Shown here: piece by piece, positions 32,053 through 40,854 of the stretch
Numbering within the stretch: the first letter of the stretch is position 1
Layout: every line of letters begins with the position of its first letter
NCBI RefSeq assembly: GCF_014656455.1
Contig: NZ_BNCL01000021.1
Span: forward strand, 1-43,984
Origin: Paracoccus aerius
Lineage (GTDB): Bacteria; Pseudomonadota; Alphaproteobacteria; Rhodobacterales; Rhodobacteraceae
DNA: 43,984 nucleotides
Direction of reading: 5' to 3'
Made by a program: the position numbers and the translations under genes
The notes under the pieces: model-generated
Databases searched by the model: none
What the model saw: the letters and a program-made list of their open reading frames with translations, nothing else
What the model was told of the DNA's origin: nothing

Positions 32053-33663
32053 CTATTCGGCCGCGAACTGGTTCATGGTGTTGGCGTGGCCACCCGCCTT
32101 CAGGGCCCGTTCGCCCGCCACCATTTCCTTGAAGCTGTCCCCCAGGTCGGACCCTACCTCGTGCTGGTGCTTCACGGCGCTGATGCCACGGCGGATCTCC
32201 TCGCGCTGGACCGTCTTCACATAGGCCAGCATCTTTTCCTCGCCGAAATAGCCGCGCGACAGTTCGTCGACTGACTTGGCTGTCAAGTGGAAGGTCGGCA
32301 GCGTGATCAGGTTGTGGAACACGCCCGCGCGCGCCGCGATGTCGGTTTGGAAGCGCTGCAGGCGGGCATCCGCCTCGCGGCCCAGGTCAGTGTCATCGTA
32401 ATCCGCCTTCATCAGTTCGATCCCGTCGGGATAGTCGTTTTCGGGGATCTTCTGGTCGCGGACCCACTCTGCACGCACCTGCTTGCGCAGGTTCAGTGTC
32501 CAGTTGAAGCTGGGCGAGTTGTTGTAGGTCAGTTTGGCGTTCGGCACCTCCTTGCGGATTTCGGCCACCATACTGGCAATCTGGTCCACGTTCGGAGTGT
32601 CGGTCTCGATCCACAGCAGATCGGCGCCGCCTTGGGTCAGGGATGCAATGCAGTCCTCGATCACGCGGGCTCGGCCGGTATTTTCTCGGAACGGGAACAG
32701 GCCGTTCGGCAGGCGCATGGGACGCACGAACTCGCCGCCCTGGAAGATCGCCAGTTCCCCTTCGCGGATCGGATTGTCCTTGGTGATCTGCTCGGTCTTG
32801 AGCCATTTGATATACTGGCTGGCTAGATCGCCTGGCTGCTGGCTGACCGGAACCTTCTGGGTCAGGCCCGCCCCCAAGCTGTCGGTGCGCGCGACGATCA
32901 CACCATCCTCAACGCCCAGTTCCTCGAAGGCTAGGCGGCAGGCGCGCAGCTTTTCGATGAAATCCTCGCGCGGGACGGTGACCTTGCCATCCTGATGGCC
33001 GCATTGCTTGGCATCCGACGCCTGGTTCTCGATCTGGAGCGCGCAAGCACCCGCCTTGATCAGCTCCTTGGCCAGCAGGTAGGTCGCATGTTCGTTGCCG
33101 AAGCCCGCGTCGATATCGGCGATGATCGGCACGACATGGCTTTCGAAATTGTCGATGCGGTCGATGATCCGTGCCCGCTCGTCCTCGGACCCCGCCTTCT
33201 TCAATTCGCGGAACAGGTCGTTCAGCGCGACCTCGTCCGCTTGGCGGAGCGAGACGTAGATTTCCTGGATCAGGTCTGCAACGGCAGTCTTTTCGTGCAT
33301 CGACTGGTCGGGCAGGTGGCCCCAGCGGTTGCGCAGCCCTGCCACCATCCAGCCAGACAGGTAGACATAGGTGCCCTTGGCGGTGCCGCGCATCCGCTTG
33401 ACGGCCTTGATCATCTGCTGGGCGTGAAAGCCCGACCAGCAACCCAGCGACTGGGTGAACTTCGACGGATCCGCGTCATAGGCCGCCATGTCGGCGCGCA
33501 TGACCCCTGCCATGTCGCGGGCGATGTCCAGATGCGTGTCATAGGTGTTCTGCATCCGAAGCTGCACAATGTCATCGACCGAAACGCCAGCCGGGGTGTG
33601 ACCGGAGGGGTAGCGCGACAAGATGTCGGATCGGATGGAAGAATAAGTCTTTCGATTTGTCAT
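32053..33663 (-). CDS. aceA: Isocitrate lyase (long form)
   Basis: 536-residue enzyme that splits isocitrate to succinate and glyoxylate in the glyoxylate cycle for growth on acetate or other C2 units. The catalytic loop is Lys219-Gln-Cys221-Gly-His223 (KQCGH), the variant of KKCGH common in long actinobacterial/alphaproteobacterial forms. Metal and substrate segments GFGNEHATYLLAKE, QIENQASDAK and IWIETDTPN-like (LLWIETDTPNVD) are present. The ATG at 33663 follows AAAGGAAAGACC. It is divergent from a RamB/ScfR-type regulator, and the 316-bp region between them carries GTTAC repeats. Confidence 0.95.
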   Translation of the reverse strand: MTNRKTYSSIRSDILSRYPSGHTPAGVSVDDIVQLRMQNTYDTHLDIARDMAGVMRADMAAYDADPSKFTQSLGCWSGFHAQQMIKAVKRMRGTAKGTYVYLSGWMVAGLRNRWGHLPDQSMHEKTAVADLIQEIYVSLRQADEVALNDLFRELKKAGSEDERARIIDRIDNFESHVVPIIADIDAGFGNEHATYLLAKELIKAGACALQIENQASDAKQCGHQDGKVTVPREDFIEKLRACRLAFEELGVEDGVIVARTDSLGAGLTQKVPVSQQPGDLASQYIKWLKTEQITKDNPIREGELAIFQGGEFVRPMRLPNGLFPFRENTGRARVIEDCIASLTQGGADLLWIETDTPNVDQIASMVAEIRKEVPNAKLTYNNSPSFNWTLNLRKQVRAEWVRDQKIPENDYPDGIELMKADYDDTDLGREADARLQRFQTDIAARAGVFHNLITLPTFHLTAKSVDELSRGYFGEEKMLAYVKTVQREEIRRGISAVKHQHEVGSDLGDSFKEMVAGERALKAGGHANTMNQFAAE

Positions 33664-33858
33664 GGTCTTTCCTTTCAGCAGAATGGTCCTGGATCAGGGT
33701 GGGCTGGGTGGATGTTTTCCTAACCGACTGGGTTGGAGTGTCCGGAGGGTATGGTGTCTATCGGGACCATCGCCTGTCGGACCCCTTTGCAACGGGTCTG
33801 AATTTCTGGCGGCGATGATCGTCAAATCGACATGATCAGCTTCTATGATTCCTCGTTT

Positions 33859-33959
33859 TGTTACGCTGGTAATGTTACGATGCAGGTGCAGCATTGGCTG
33901 CATACAAAGAGGTTGTGTTGTCACTGAGGTCACGATCACAGCTTCAAACTTGTAACATT
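33859..33959. promoter_or_regulatory. GTTAC-type repeats between aceA and the RamB-like regulator
   Basis: GTTACG occurs at 33859-33864 and again at 33874-33879 (15 bp apart, same strand), the second within AATGTTAC (33871-33878). The exact reverse complement GTAACATT is at 33952-33959, 20 bp before the regulator start. The 316-bp divergent region has no gene. These repeats are candidates for the regulator's sites controlling both genes. Confidence 0.4.
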
Positions 33960-33979
33960 GTCAGAGAGGATACCCCCAA

Positions 33980-35416
33980 ATGCCTGCTCGTCCGGAAAAG
34001 CTCATCATCGGCCAGCGGCTGCGCGTGCTGCGCCTGTCGCTAGGCTTGACGCAAGCGCAGATGGGCGCGGAACTGGGTGTCTCAGCCAGTTACATCACCC
34101 TCATCGAGGCCGATCAGCGTCCAGTTTCGGCCCGCCTGCTGCTACGCCTTGCGGAGGTCTATGACCTCAACATCTCGGAACTGGTACCGTCTGCCGATGC
34201 TCAGCTGGCGACGGATTTTGCATCCGCCTTGAAGGATCCCGGGCTTGATGCTGGCAGCCTACCCCGGGCTGAAGTCGAAGCAGTTCTACAATCGTCACCC
34301 CGAATTGCCGCAGCCTTCGTCCGCCTGCACGACCGGTATCGAGATTCCATGCTGCGCGCGCAAAGCGACGCCAATCCGATGATCGATCGTGACAAGGTCG
34401 AGGTGCTCACGGAAAGCTCTCGTCCGGTCGAGGAGGTCCGCGCCTGGTTTTATACACGCGGCAACTATGTCGAGCCCCTGGATAATGCGGCCGAGGCCTT
34501 GGCGAGTGACCTGGGCCTGCATCGCGGCGAGCCGCATGTGACGCTGTCGATGCGCCTGGCAGCCCATGATATCCAAGTCCGCATCCTGCCCGCCCCGGTC
34601 ATGGGCGACCAGCTGCGCCGCTTCGACCCACATCGCAAGGAACTGCTTTTGTCGGAACTGCTGGGCCAGCCAAGCCGGCGCTTCCAGATCGGCGTCCTTC
34701 TGGCGAAGCTGGAAGCCGGCGATGTCATCTCGGCTTTAGTGGCTGAGGCAGGGCTTATCGAACCCGCCGCGATCAGTCTGCTGCGGGTTAGCCTTGCCAA
34801 CTATTTCGCCGCAGCGTTGCTGATGCCCTACCGCCGCTTCCTGACCGCCTGCGAAAGCACTCGTTATGATGTCGAGCTGCTGAGTCACCGCTTTGGCACC
34901 AGCTTCGAGCAGACGGCTCATCGCATGTCCACGCTGCAGCGTCCGCAGGCGCGCGGCATCCCGTTCTTCTTCGTGCGGGTGGACCGCGCCGGCAATATGT
35001 CCAAGCGCTTCAGCGCCGGGCGGTTTCCCTTCTCACGTTTTGGCGGCAGTTGCTCTCTGTGGAACATCCATTCCGCTTTCGAGACACCTCATCAGGTTCA
35101 GACGCAGGTGATCCGCATGCCCGAGGGCGCCAGCTACTTCTCGATCGCGCGTACTGTCACTCGTGCCGGGGGCAGCTATGGCGCGCCGTCGCAGCGCCTG
35201 GCGATCGGGCTTGGCTGCGATATCGCTTATGCACCACGCCTTATCTATGCGGACGGCATCGATCTTAGTCGAACCAGCCCGACTGATATTGGCTTGAACT
35301 GCTATCTGTGTGAGCGGCAGAACTGTCCCGCCCGCGCCCATGCGCCCATCAACCGCAAGCTGGCGGTCAACGAACGTGAACGCAGTTTGGCGATTTTCCG
35401 TTTCGAAGAGGAATAG
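33980..35416 (+). CDS. ramB: XRE-family regulator with IrrE-like and ScfR C-terminal domains (RamB-like)
   Basis: 478 residues. The N-terminal helix-turn-helix (about residues 8-65) contains RLRVLRLSLGLTQAQMGAEL and SYITLIEADQR. The middle resembles the ImmA/IrrE domain, with a degenerate site at LSHRFGTSFEQTAHRM. The C-terminal short-chain fatty-acyl regulator domain (DUF2083) carries the cysteine cluster NCYLCERQNCPARAH. RamB in actinobacteria controls isocitrate lyase and acetate genes, and the divergent aceA here fits that role. The ATG at 33980 follows GAGAGGA. The symbol is by homology and context. Confidence 0.88.
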   Translation: MPARPEKLIIGQRLRVLRLSLGLTQAQMGAELGVSASYITLIEADQRPVSARLLLRLAEVYDLNISELVPSADAQLATDFASALKDPGLDAGSLPRAEVEAVLQSSPRIAAAFVRLHDRYRDSMLRAQSDANPMIDRDKVEVLTESSRPVEEVRAWFYTRGNYVEPLDNAAEALASDLGLHRGEPHVTLSMRLAAHDIQVRILPAPVMGDQLRRFDPHRKELLLSELLGQPSRRFQIGVLLAKLEAGDVISALVAEAGLIEPAAISLLRVSLANYFAAALLMPYRRFLTACESTRYDVELLSHRFGTSFEQTAHRMSTLQRPQARGIPFFFVRVDRAGNMSKRFSAGRFPFSRFGGSCSLWNIHSAFETPHQVQTQVIRMPEGASYFSIARTVTRAGGSYGAPSQRLAIGLGCDIAYAPRLIYADGIDLSRTSPTDIGLNCYLCERQNCPARAHAPINRKLAVNERERSLAIFRFEEE

Positions 35417-35865
35417 GACTGTCTTTCGCAAGCCAGAAATACACCAAGCACGAAAAACAATGAGGTAATCTGGCCCTATAAATTCTCAAAACTGGCTCTA
35501 AGAATACTCTGCTTTCGCTGCGACCCTGCGACCAAACGCTGCTGTGGGAAATCGAGGTGCCAACCAGCATTGCAAGATATTGCTTAATATGGGCACTCAT
35601 ACGCGACGGAGGAAAAGCACCTTTGGCCAGCCGCCGCATGACCGGACGCCTGTATTCCTTCCTGCCTTCTTCCCCGCCTCGGTCCTGGTACCGGTAATAG
35701 CGGACAACACGGCATTGGTAGCGCCTGGATGGCGAAGTCCGCCAAGCTTCTAGGAGACAAGTCGCTGTCGAGTTTTGAACTGGCTGGCTGCTTCCTTAGA
35801 GACCACCCGATTGCAGTTCTATGTCCAAGCTTCTCTCGCCCATGTCAAATCCTTCGAAAGGAAAA
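35417..35865. other. Gene-poor interval between ramB and the sulfite dehydrogenase gene
   Basis: About 450 bases without a convincing frame. Short frames on either strand have no start signal and no family resemblance. No strong promoter hexamers or terminator were found, although the sulfite dehydrogenase promoter must lie here or just upstream. Confidence 0.6.
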
Positions 35866-37152
35866 ATGATGACCGCTGAGCCCCGCAACCCAGACCAACC
35901 GAACAGCGATACGACCCAGTTAAAATCTCGTCGTGCCTTCATGAAGACGACAGGCCTGACGGCCTTGGGTGCGATGCTGGGTATGGCCGTCCCATTTGAG
36001 CGCAACCTGCTACCGGGCATTATCCCCGTAGCACTCGCACAGGACACAGGGATGGACCTGATGGCGGCGAAGAAGGGCCTCGTCGTCTTGGGTGATCGTC
36101 CGCTGAACGCCGAAGTGCCGGCGCACCTTCTGGACGCTGACATCACCCCATATGAGCATCTTTTTGTCCGCATGAACGGTTTGGTTCCGCAGACAGCTCT
36201 GGATCAGAACGCCGAAGGTTGGACCTTGACCATCGATGGCGAAGTCGAAAACCCACTGGAGCTGACCATCGATGACCTGAAATCGCGCTTTGAGAATGTC
36301 ACCAGGTGCCTGGTTATCGAGTGCGGCGGCAATGGCCGCGCATTCTTTCAGCCGGGAACCTCGGGCAACCAGTGGACGGTCGGTGCAGTCGGGTGTCCCG
36401 AATGGACCGGCGTTCGGCTATCAGACGTACTGAAGGAGGCCGGGCTGAAGGAGACGGCAGTCTATACGGGTCATTACAGCAACGATGTTCACCTGAGCGG
36501 TGATGAGGAGAAAGAGGTCATCTCGCGTGGGGCTCCCATTGCGAAGATCATGGAAGGTGATGCGATCCTTGCCTGGGCCATGAATGGAGAGCCGCTGTCG
36601 CCCCTTCACGGGTTTCCACTGAGAGTCATTGTACCAGGCTATCCTGCTTCTGCTTCGCAAAAGTATCTGACCCGGATCTGGATCCGCGACAAGGAGCATG
36701 ACGGTGCCAAAATGACCGGCGATTCCTATCGCATTCCTGCCTATCCGGTGGCCCCAGGAACCGAGGTTCCCGAAAGCGACATGGTTGTGCTGACTGACAT
36801 GCCGATCAAGTCCATTGTCACATTCCCCCAGACCGGCGCCGAGGTGAAGGCAGGCGAACAGGTCGAGGTGCGCGGCCATGCCTGGTGTGGTAAGGGCGAT
36901 GTTAGCGCAATGCATGTCTCCATCGACTTTGGCCAGACTTGGCAAGAAGCGGCGCTCGAACCGGCCGTGAACCGGTTTGCCTGGCAGCGCTGGCGGGCAA
37001 ACGTGACCCTTCCGCAGCAGGGCTATTACGAGATCTGGGCGCGTGCCACTGATGGAGACGGCATCAGTCAACCGCCCTTGTCACCCGTCTGGAACCCCCG
37101 CGGCTATGCCAACAATATCCAGCACCGCATTGCACTTGTTGCTACGGCCTGA
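35866..37152 (+). CDS. sorA: Molybdenum sulfite dehydrogenase catalytic subunit (SorA/SoxC-like)
   Basis: 428 residues. A Tat signal (Ser21-Arg-Arg-Ala-Phe-Met-Lys, then a hydrophobic stretch to about residue 58) exports the folded protein to the periplasm. The sulfite-oxidase molybdopterin domain follows, with the molybdenum-ligand Cys153 in VIECGGNGR and TGVRLSDVL. A C-terminal Mo-co dimerisation domain has RGHAWCGKGDVSAMHVSIDFG (in segments). It oxidises sulfite to sulfate. The adjacent cytochrome gene is the likely electron acceptor, and the neighbouring taurine genes provide a sulfite source. Whether it is closer to SorA or SoxC needs a tree. ATG chosen after AAAGGAAAA. Confidence 0.87.
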   Translation: MMTAEPRNPDQPNSDTTQLKSRRAFMKTTGLTALGAMLGMAVPFERNLLPGIIPVALAQDTGMDLMAAKKGLVVLGDRPLNAEVPAHLLDADITPYEHLFVRMNGLVPQTALDQNAEGWTLTIDGEVENPLELTIDDLKSRFENVTRCLVIECGGNGRAFFQPGTSGNQWTVGAVGCPEWTGVRLSDVLKEAGLKETAVYTGHYSNDVHLSGDEEKEVISRGAPIAKIMEGDAILAWAMNGEPLSPLHGFPLRVIVPGYPASASQKYLTRIWIRDKEHDGAKMTGDSYRIPAYPVAPGTEVPESDMVVLTDMPIKSIVTFPQTGAEVKAGEQVEVRGHAWCGKGDVSAMHVSIDFGQTWQEAALEPAVNRFAWQRWRANVTLPQQGYYEIWARATDGDGISQPPLSPVWNPRGYANNIQHRIALVATA

Positions 37153-37167
37153 GGGTAGGGTTGCAGC

Positions 37168-37581
37168 ATGAAACATCTCATCCGCACCAGCATTGGTGCA
37201 ACCGCTGCCCTCGTGCTTGGTATTGGCTTGGCCCTGGCCACGCCAGCACCCGATCCGATGAAATCCCTTTCAGGCAGGCCCGCTGGCGCCGATCCTTTGA
37301 ATCCTATGACAGCGCTGATGGCCCGTTCAGACGAGGCAACAGGAGGCGAAGGGAACGTGGAACTGGGTGGCTTGCCGGACGGTCCAGGCGCGGAAGACAC
37401 CTATTATCAGTGTGTTGCGTGCCATTCGACTGAAATCATCAAGCAGCAGCGCGTTACCGATCACCGCTGGGACGAGCTGTGGACCTGGATGGTCGAAGCG
37501 CAGGGCATGGTTGAGCCGGATGATCAGACCAAGAAGGTCATTCTGACCTACTTGAAAACCAACTTCTCGTCCGAACGCTGA
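37168..37581 (+). CDS. sorB: Monohaem cytochrome c subunit of sulfite dehydrogenase
   Basis: 137 residues. A signal peptide (ATAALVLGIGLALATPA, cleavage about residue 26) directs export. The single haem motif is Cys82-Val-Ala-Cys85-His86, with candidate distal methionines Met108 and Met114 in WTWMVEAQGM. It starts 15 bases after the dehydrogenase gene. The pairing predicts a SorAB-type heterodimer or redox couple passing electrons from sulfite to the respiratory chain. Confidence 0.85.
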   Translation: MKHLIRTSIGATAALVLGIGLALATPAPDPMKSLSGRPAGADPLNPMTALMARSDEATGGEGNVELGGLPDGPGAEDTYYQCVACHSTEIIKQQRVTDHRWDELWTWMVEAQGMVEPDDQTKKVILTYLKTNFSSER

Positions 37582-37589
37582 ACTCAGCG

Positions 37590-37609
37590 GGGCGCGGGTC
37601 ACCGCGCCC
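37590..37609 (+). terminator. Terminator between sorB and tauR
   Basis: GGGCGCGG (37590-37597) pairs with CCGCGCCC (37602-37609) around loop GTCA, nine bases after the sorB stop. TCCTTTG follows. It may serve both convergent transcripts. Confidence 0.6.
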
Positions 37610-37631
37610 TCCTTTGAAGTTGGCTACACAG

Positions 37632-39110
37632 TCAGCCAGCCTGGGCCAGGTCTTGGGCCATCCGATCGATCAGATCTATTCCCTCCGGGATCAACTCTGC
37701 TGTAATCGAGGCATACCCCAGTCGGAATACTGGACATGGAGATGGCGGAGCTTCGAAAAAAACCGCGCCCGGCTCAATCAGCACGCTTTTGTCGGTCAAT
37801 CGTGCAGCCAGTTCAGCGCTGTCGGTCCCCTGCGCACTGAGCCAAACGCTCGATCCGCCCTGCGCTGCAGCGCCTTCGATCCTCAGCGATGTTCTGGAAA
37901 TCGCTTCCTCAAGAATGCGCCGCCGTTCCTTCAACGTCTGTCTCAAGCGAACGATATGTGCATCGTAGTGACCCAAGGCGAGAAAGTATGCCGTGATCCG
38001 TTGAAGGTGGCTGGGCGGATGGCGCAGCATGATCGCCCGCAAGGCGCGTGCGCGCGCGATGAATGGAGCGGGTCCGACCATGTAGCCGATCCGCAGCCCT
38101 GGGAATAGTGACTTGGAGAAGCTGCCGATATAGATGACCCTTCCGGTGGCATCCAGGGATTTCAACGCCGGAGCCGGAGGCGCCAGGTAGGACATCTCGA
38201 AGTCGTAATCGTCCTCGATGATCAGAGCGTCCATATCGTCCGCACGCTGAAGAAGGGCGCGTCGCCGGGCAAGCGGCATCGTTGCACCCGTGGGGATATG
38301 GTGACTGGGCGTGATGATGATCAGGCGGCTGTTTGAGGGCAACATTGCCGGATCCAATCCCATAGAATCCACAGGTAAAAAGGTAGTCGGGCTGCGCGCC
38401 CGGCGCAGAGTCTCGGCGAAATCGGGATAGCCGGGCTCTTCGGTGACGGCGAGCCGGTCGCCACGGGCCAGCAGTTCGGTCGCGAGAAATAACGCGTTTT
38501 GCGCACCCAGCGTGACCAGGACCTCATCTTGCCGGGCGTGAAAGCCCCGGCGCGGCAGGGTGTTTGAGCAGATGTAATCGATCAACAACGGATCGTCCGC
38601 GCCGTATCGGTCGGCGGCAAGGTCAGAAAAGTCGCGTGTTCCCAATGCTCGCCGGGCGCAATCCCGCCAGGCGATATGGTCGAACAACGCTGGGTCCGGC
38701 TGACCGAAGATGAACGGATAGCGATATTCCCGCCAGTTGCTGGGTTTGCGGATGACGCGCTTTGGCAGATCATGATCTGACAGCCAACGCGACCATTGCA
38801 TCGTTTGTGCCTTCGTCACGGGCTGAGGCTCTACGTTCACGCGGCGGTGCGGCACGGTCGCGGCGACCGCGATACCTGAGCGTGGCAGGGCCGCCAAATA
38901 ACCTTGGCTGACCAAATCCTGATAAACCAGCGTAACGGTCATGCGCGAAATGCCTAGCCCCTGGGCAAGCTTGCGACTGGAAGGCAACCTTGTGCCTGGG
39001 TGCGCCCGCGTCTCCAAAATCGCGCGCACGATCGCGGCAGCAAGCTGGCCCTGAAGGGTCGGCGCATCCTGGCGCAGGAAGATCGCATCAACCGGAATAT
39101 CGCTTTTCAT
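37632..39110 (-). CDS. tauR: MocR-type regulator, TauR-like
   Basis: 492 residues. The N-terminal GntR-type winged helix (about residues 18-82) contains PSSRKLAQGLGISRMTVTLVYQDLVSQGYL in segments. It is fused to a fold-type I aminotransferase domain with the PLP lysine in GSFSKSLFPGLRIGY, the Asp/Tyr of IIEDDYDFEM and the C-terminal substrate Arg in FRLGYAS. TauR of Rhodobacter activates taurine genes and binds CTGGAC-type direct repeats; two such repeats lie immediately upstream here. Divergent from the TRAP transporter and taurine dehydrogenase genes, which supports the name. Confidence 0.87.
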   Translation of the reverse strand: MKSDIPVDAIFLRQDAPTLQGQLAAAIVRAILETRAHPGTRLPSSRKLAQGLGISRMTVTLVYQDLVSQGYLAALPRSGIAVAATVPHRRVNVEPQPVTKAQTMQWSRWLSDHDLPKRVIRKPSNWREYRYPFIFGQPDPALFDHIAWRDCARRALGTRDFSDLAADRYGADDPLLIDYICSNTLPRRGFHARQDEVLVTLGAQNALFLATELLARGDRLAVTEEPGYPDFAETLRRARSPTTFLPVDSMGLDPAMLPSNSRLIIITPSHHIPTGATMPLARRRALLQRADDMDALIIEDDYDFEMSYLAPPAPALKSLDATGRVIYIGSFSKSLFPGLRIGYMVGPAPFIARARALRAIMLRHPPSHLQRITAYFLALGHYDAHIVRLRQTLKERRRILEEAISRTSLRIEGAAAQGGSSVWLSAQGTDSAELAARLTDKSVLIEPGAVFFEAPPSPCPVFRLGYASITAELIPEGIDLIDRMAQDLAQAG

Positions 39111-39142
39111 CTGGACCTACAGTTCGGCTCAACTGGACATAT
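39111..39142. promoter_or_regulatory. TauR binding site: two CTGGAC direct repeats
   Basis: CTGGACCTAC (39111-39120) and CTGGACATAT (39133-39142) are direct repeats with starts 22 bp apart, about two helical turns. They match the CTGGAC(T/C)TAA repeats described for TauR of Rhodobacter capsulatus. The first copy abuts the tauR start codon, so the regulator would also control itself. Confidence 0.65.
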
Positions 39143-39165
39143 GCCTTTGCTTGGCCTGCGGCAAT

Positions 39166-39180
39166 ATTACGCATCGTAAT
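39166..39180. promoter_or_regulatory. Palindrome upstream of tauK
   Basis: ATTACG - cat - CGTAAT is a perfect 15-bp palindrome 41 bp before the tauK start, downstream of the TauR repeats. It may be a second operator or overlap the tauK promoter; no clear hexamers were assigned. Confidence 0.35.
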
Positions 39181-39221
39181 GCGATCGGTGGAGGCTGGTC
39201 GCGCAAGGGAGGGGAGCCCCA

Positions 39222-40223
39222 ATGAAAACGACACGAATTTTGCTTGCCGGAACCACCATCTGCCTGATGGCCGCTTTTCCCGCATTTTCGAAAGAATACC
39301 GCATTGCGGTAGGTGACGGAGCAGGTGGCACGCAAGAAGCACTTGGCAAGGCCTTCGTCGAGGCGCTTGAACAGGAAAGCGGCGGCGAGATGACAGGCAA
39401 GCTGTTCGTGAACGGCCAGCTTGGCGACGAACAGGATACGGTTACCGCCGCAGCGACCGGAACGCTGGATTTCTCGATCCTGGCAATCAACAACATCACG
39501 CCGTTTTCGCCCTCGGTCGGCACCTTGACCCTGCCCTATGTCATTCTGAGCCAAGAGGACGCAGAAAAGGTCACACAGGGCGAGGTCGGTCAGCAGATGG
39601 TCGAACAGACTATCGAAGATGCGGGTGTGCGGATTATCGGCTGGGGCTATTCCGGATTTCGCGTGCTGACCAACTCGAAGAAGCCAATCTCCACGGTCGC
39701 TGATCTTCAGGGGTTGGTCGTACGGGTGCCGAAGAACGAGATCATGATCGAGACCTACAAGAGTTGGGGCATTAACCCGACCCCGATGGCGTGGGGCGAG
39801 ACCTTCGCGGCCCTGCAGCAGAAGGTCGTGGATGGGCAGGACAACCCCTACATGACCGTCAATGCGATGAAGTTCTATGAAGTCCAGAAATACATCACCA
39901 ACCTGCGCTATATCTTCTCGATCGAACCTCTGATCATCAGCGAGGCGCTGTTTGAAAGCCTCGACGAAGAACAGCAGCAACAGGTTCTGGCCGCAGGACA
40001 GGCTGCAACGCAGGCGTCAGCGGCGTTCCTGCGCGAGCAGGAAAGCAAGATCCGCGACGAGTTGGTCGCACGGGGTATGGAAATCACCGAGCCTGCCGAC
40101 GACGAAAAGGAATTCATTGACCTCGCCACATCGACCGTCTGGCCCAAGTTCTATGATCAGATCGGCGGCGTCGAAGTCTTGAACAATGTGCTGACCTCTC
40201 TGGGTCGTGATCCGGTGCAGTGA
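39222..40223 (+). CDS. tauK: TRAP transporter substrate-binding protein, taurine type
   Basis: 333 residues. A signal peptide (LLAGTTICLMAAFPAFS, cleavage about residue 23) is followed by KEYRIAVGDGAGG and a DctP fold. Recognisable DctP segments are NGQLGDEQDTVTAAATGTLDF, the signature Arg region LQGLVVRVPKNEIMIETYKSWG (in segments) and WGETFAALQQKVVDGQDNP. It delivers the substrate to the TauL/TauM membrane complex. The ligand is taken as taurine because of the neighbouring regulator and dehydrogenase genes. Confidence 0.86.
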   Translation: MKTTRILLAGTTICLMAAFPAFSKEYRIAVGDGAGGTQEALGKAFVEALEQESGGEMTGKLFVNGQLGDEQDTVTAAATGTLDFSILAINNITPFSPSVGTLTLPYVILSQEDAEKVTQGEVGQQMVEQTIEDAGVRIIGWGYSGFRVLTNSKKPISTVADLQGLVVRVPKNEIMIETYKSWGINPTPMAWGETFAALQQKVVDGQDNPYMTVNAMKFYEVQKYITNLRYIFSIEPLIISEALFESLDEEQQQQVLAAGQAATQASAAFLREQESKIRDELVARGMEITEPADDEKEFIDLATSTVWPKFYDQIGGVEVLNNVLTSLGRDPVQ

Positions 40224-40293
40224 CGGATGTTTGGCGGCGGTCAGTCCGCGGCCCTTCGTGTCATCTTGGATTGCCACCACCGGAGACCCATGC

Positions 40294-40854
40294 ATGCCCG
40301 CATTCTGGAAACATCTCGATCAGCTTGAAAGCTATGTCTGCCGCGCGCTGCTGGCCGTCTTCGTGACGCTTCTGTTCGTGCAAATCGTAGCCCGTCAGCT
40401 TTTCGGGTTCTCGATCACCTGGATCGAGGAACTGTCCGTCATTCTATTCGTCTGGTTCGCCTATTTCGGCGCGTCCTATGCGGCGCGCATGGCGGCGCAC
40501 AATCGGGTGACGTTCCACCTCAACATGATGCCGCGCAAAACCGCGCGGATCATCGAGGCGATTGGCGATCTGTTCTGGATCCTCTTCAACGTCGTCTTCA
40601 TCTGGCACGCCGTCCAGTTCATCAGCCGCCTCAAGCCCTTCGTGAAAGCCCAGACCCTGGGGTGGGAGATGCGCTATGTCTACATGGCCCTGCCCATCGC
40701 CTTCGCGCTGATGACGATCCGCATTCTGCAGGTGAACTACCTCAAGCTGGTCATGGGCATCGACCCGCGCGATCCGGACAAGGTCGAGGTTGAGCAGGCC
40801 CTGGAACTGGCTGAAGACGAGATGCGCGCCTATCAGCGGAGCCACGCAAAATGA
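40294..40854 (+). CDS. tauL: TRAP transporter small membrane subunit (DctQ type)
   Basis: 186 residues with four predicted membrane helices, including LLAVFVTLLFVQIVARQLFG and an FVWFAYFGASYAAR segment typical of DctQ. The ATG at 40294 follows CCGGAG; the upstream in-frame part belongs to the gap after tauK. Its end overlaps the start of the large subunit gene (ATGA). Confidence 0.86.
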   Translation: MPAFWKHLDQLESYVCRALLAVFVTLLFVQIVARQLFGFSITWIEELSVILFVWFAYFGASYAARMAAHNRVTFHLNMMPRKTARIIEAIGDLFWILFNVVFIWHAVQFISRLKPFVKAQTLGWEMRYVYMALPIAFALMTIRILQVNYLKLVMGIDPRDPDKVEVEQALELAEDEMRAYQRSHAK

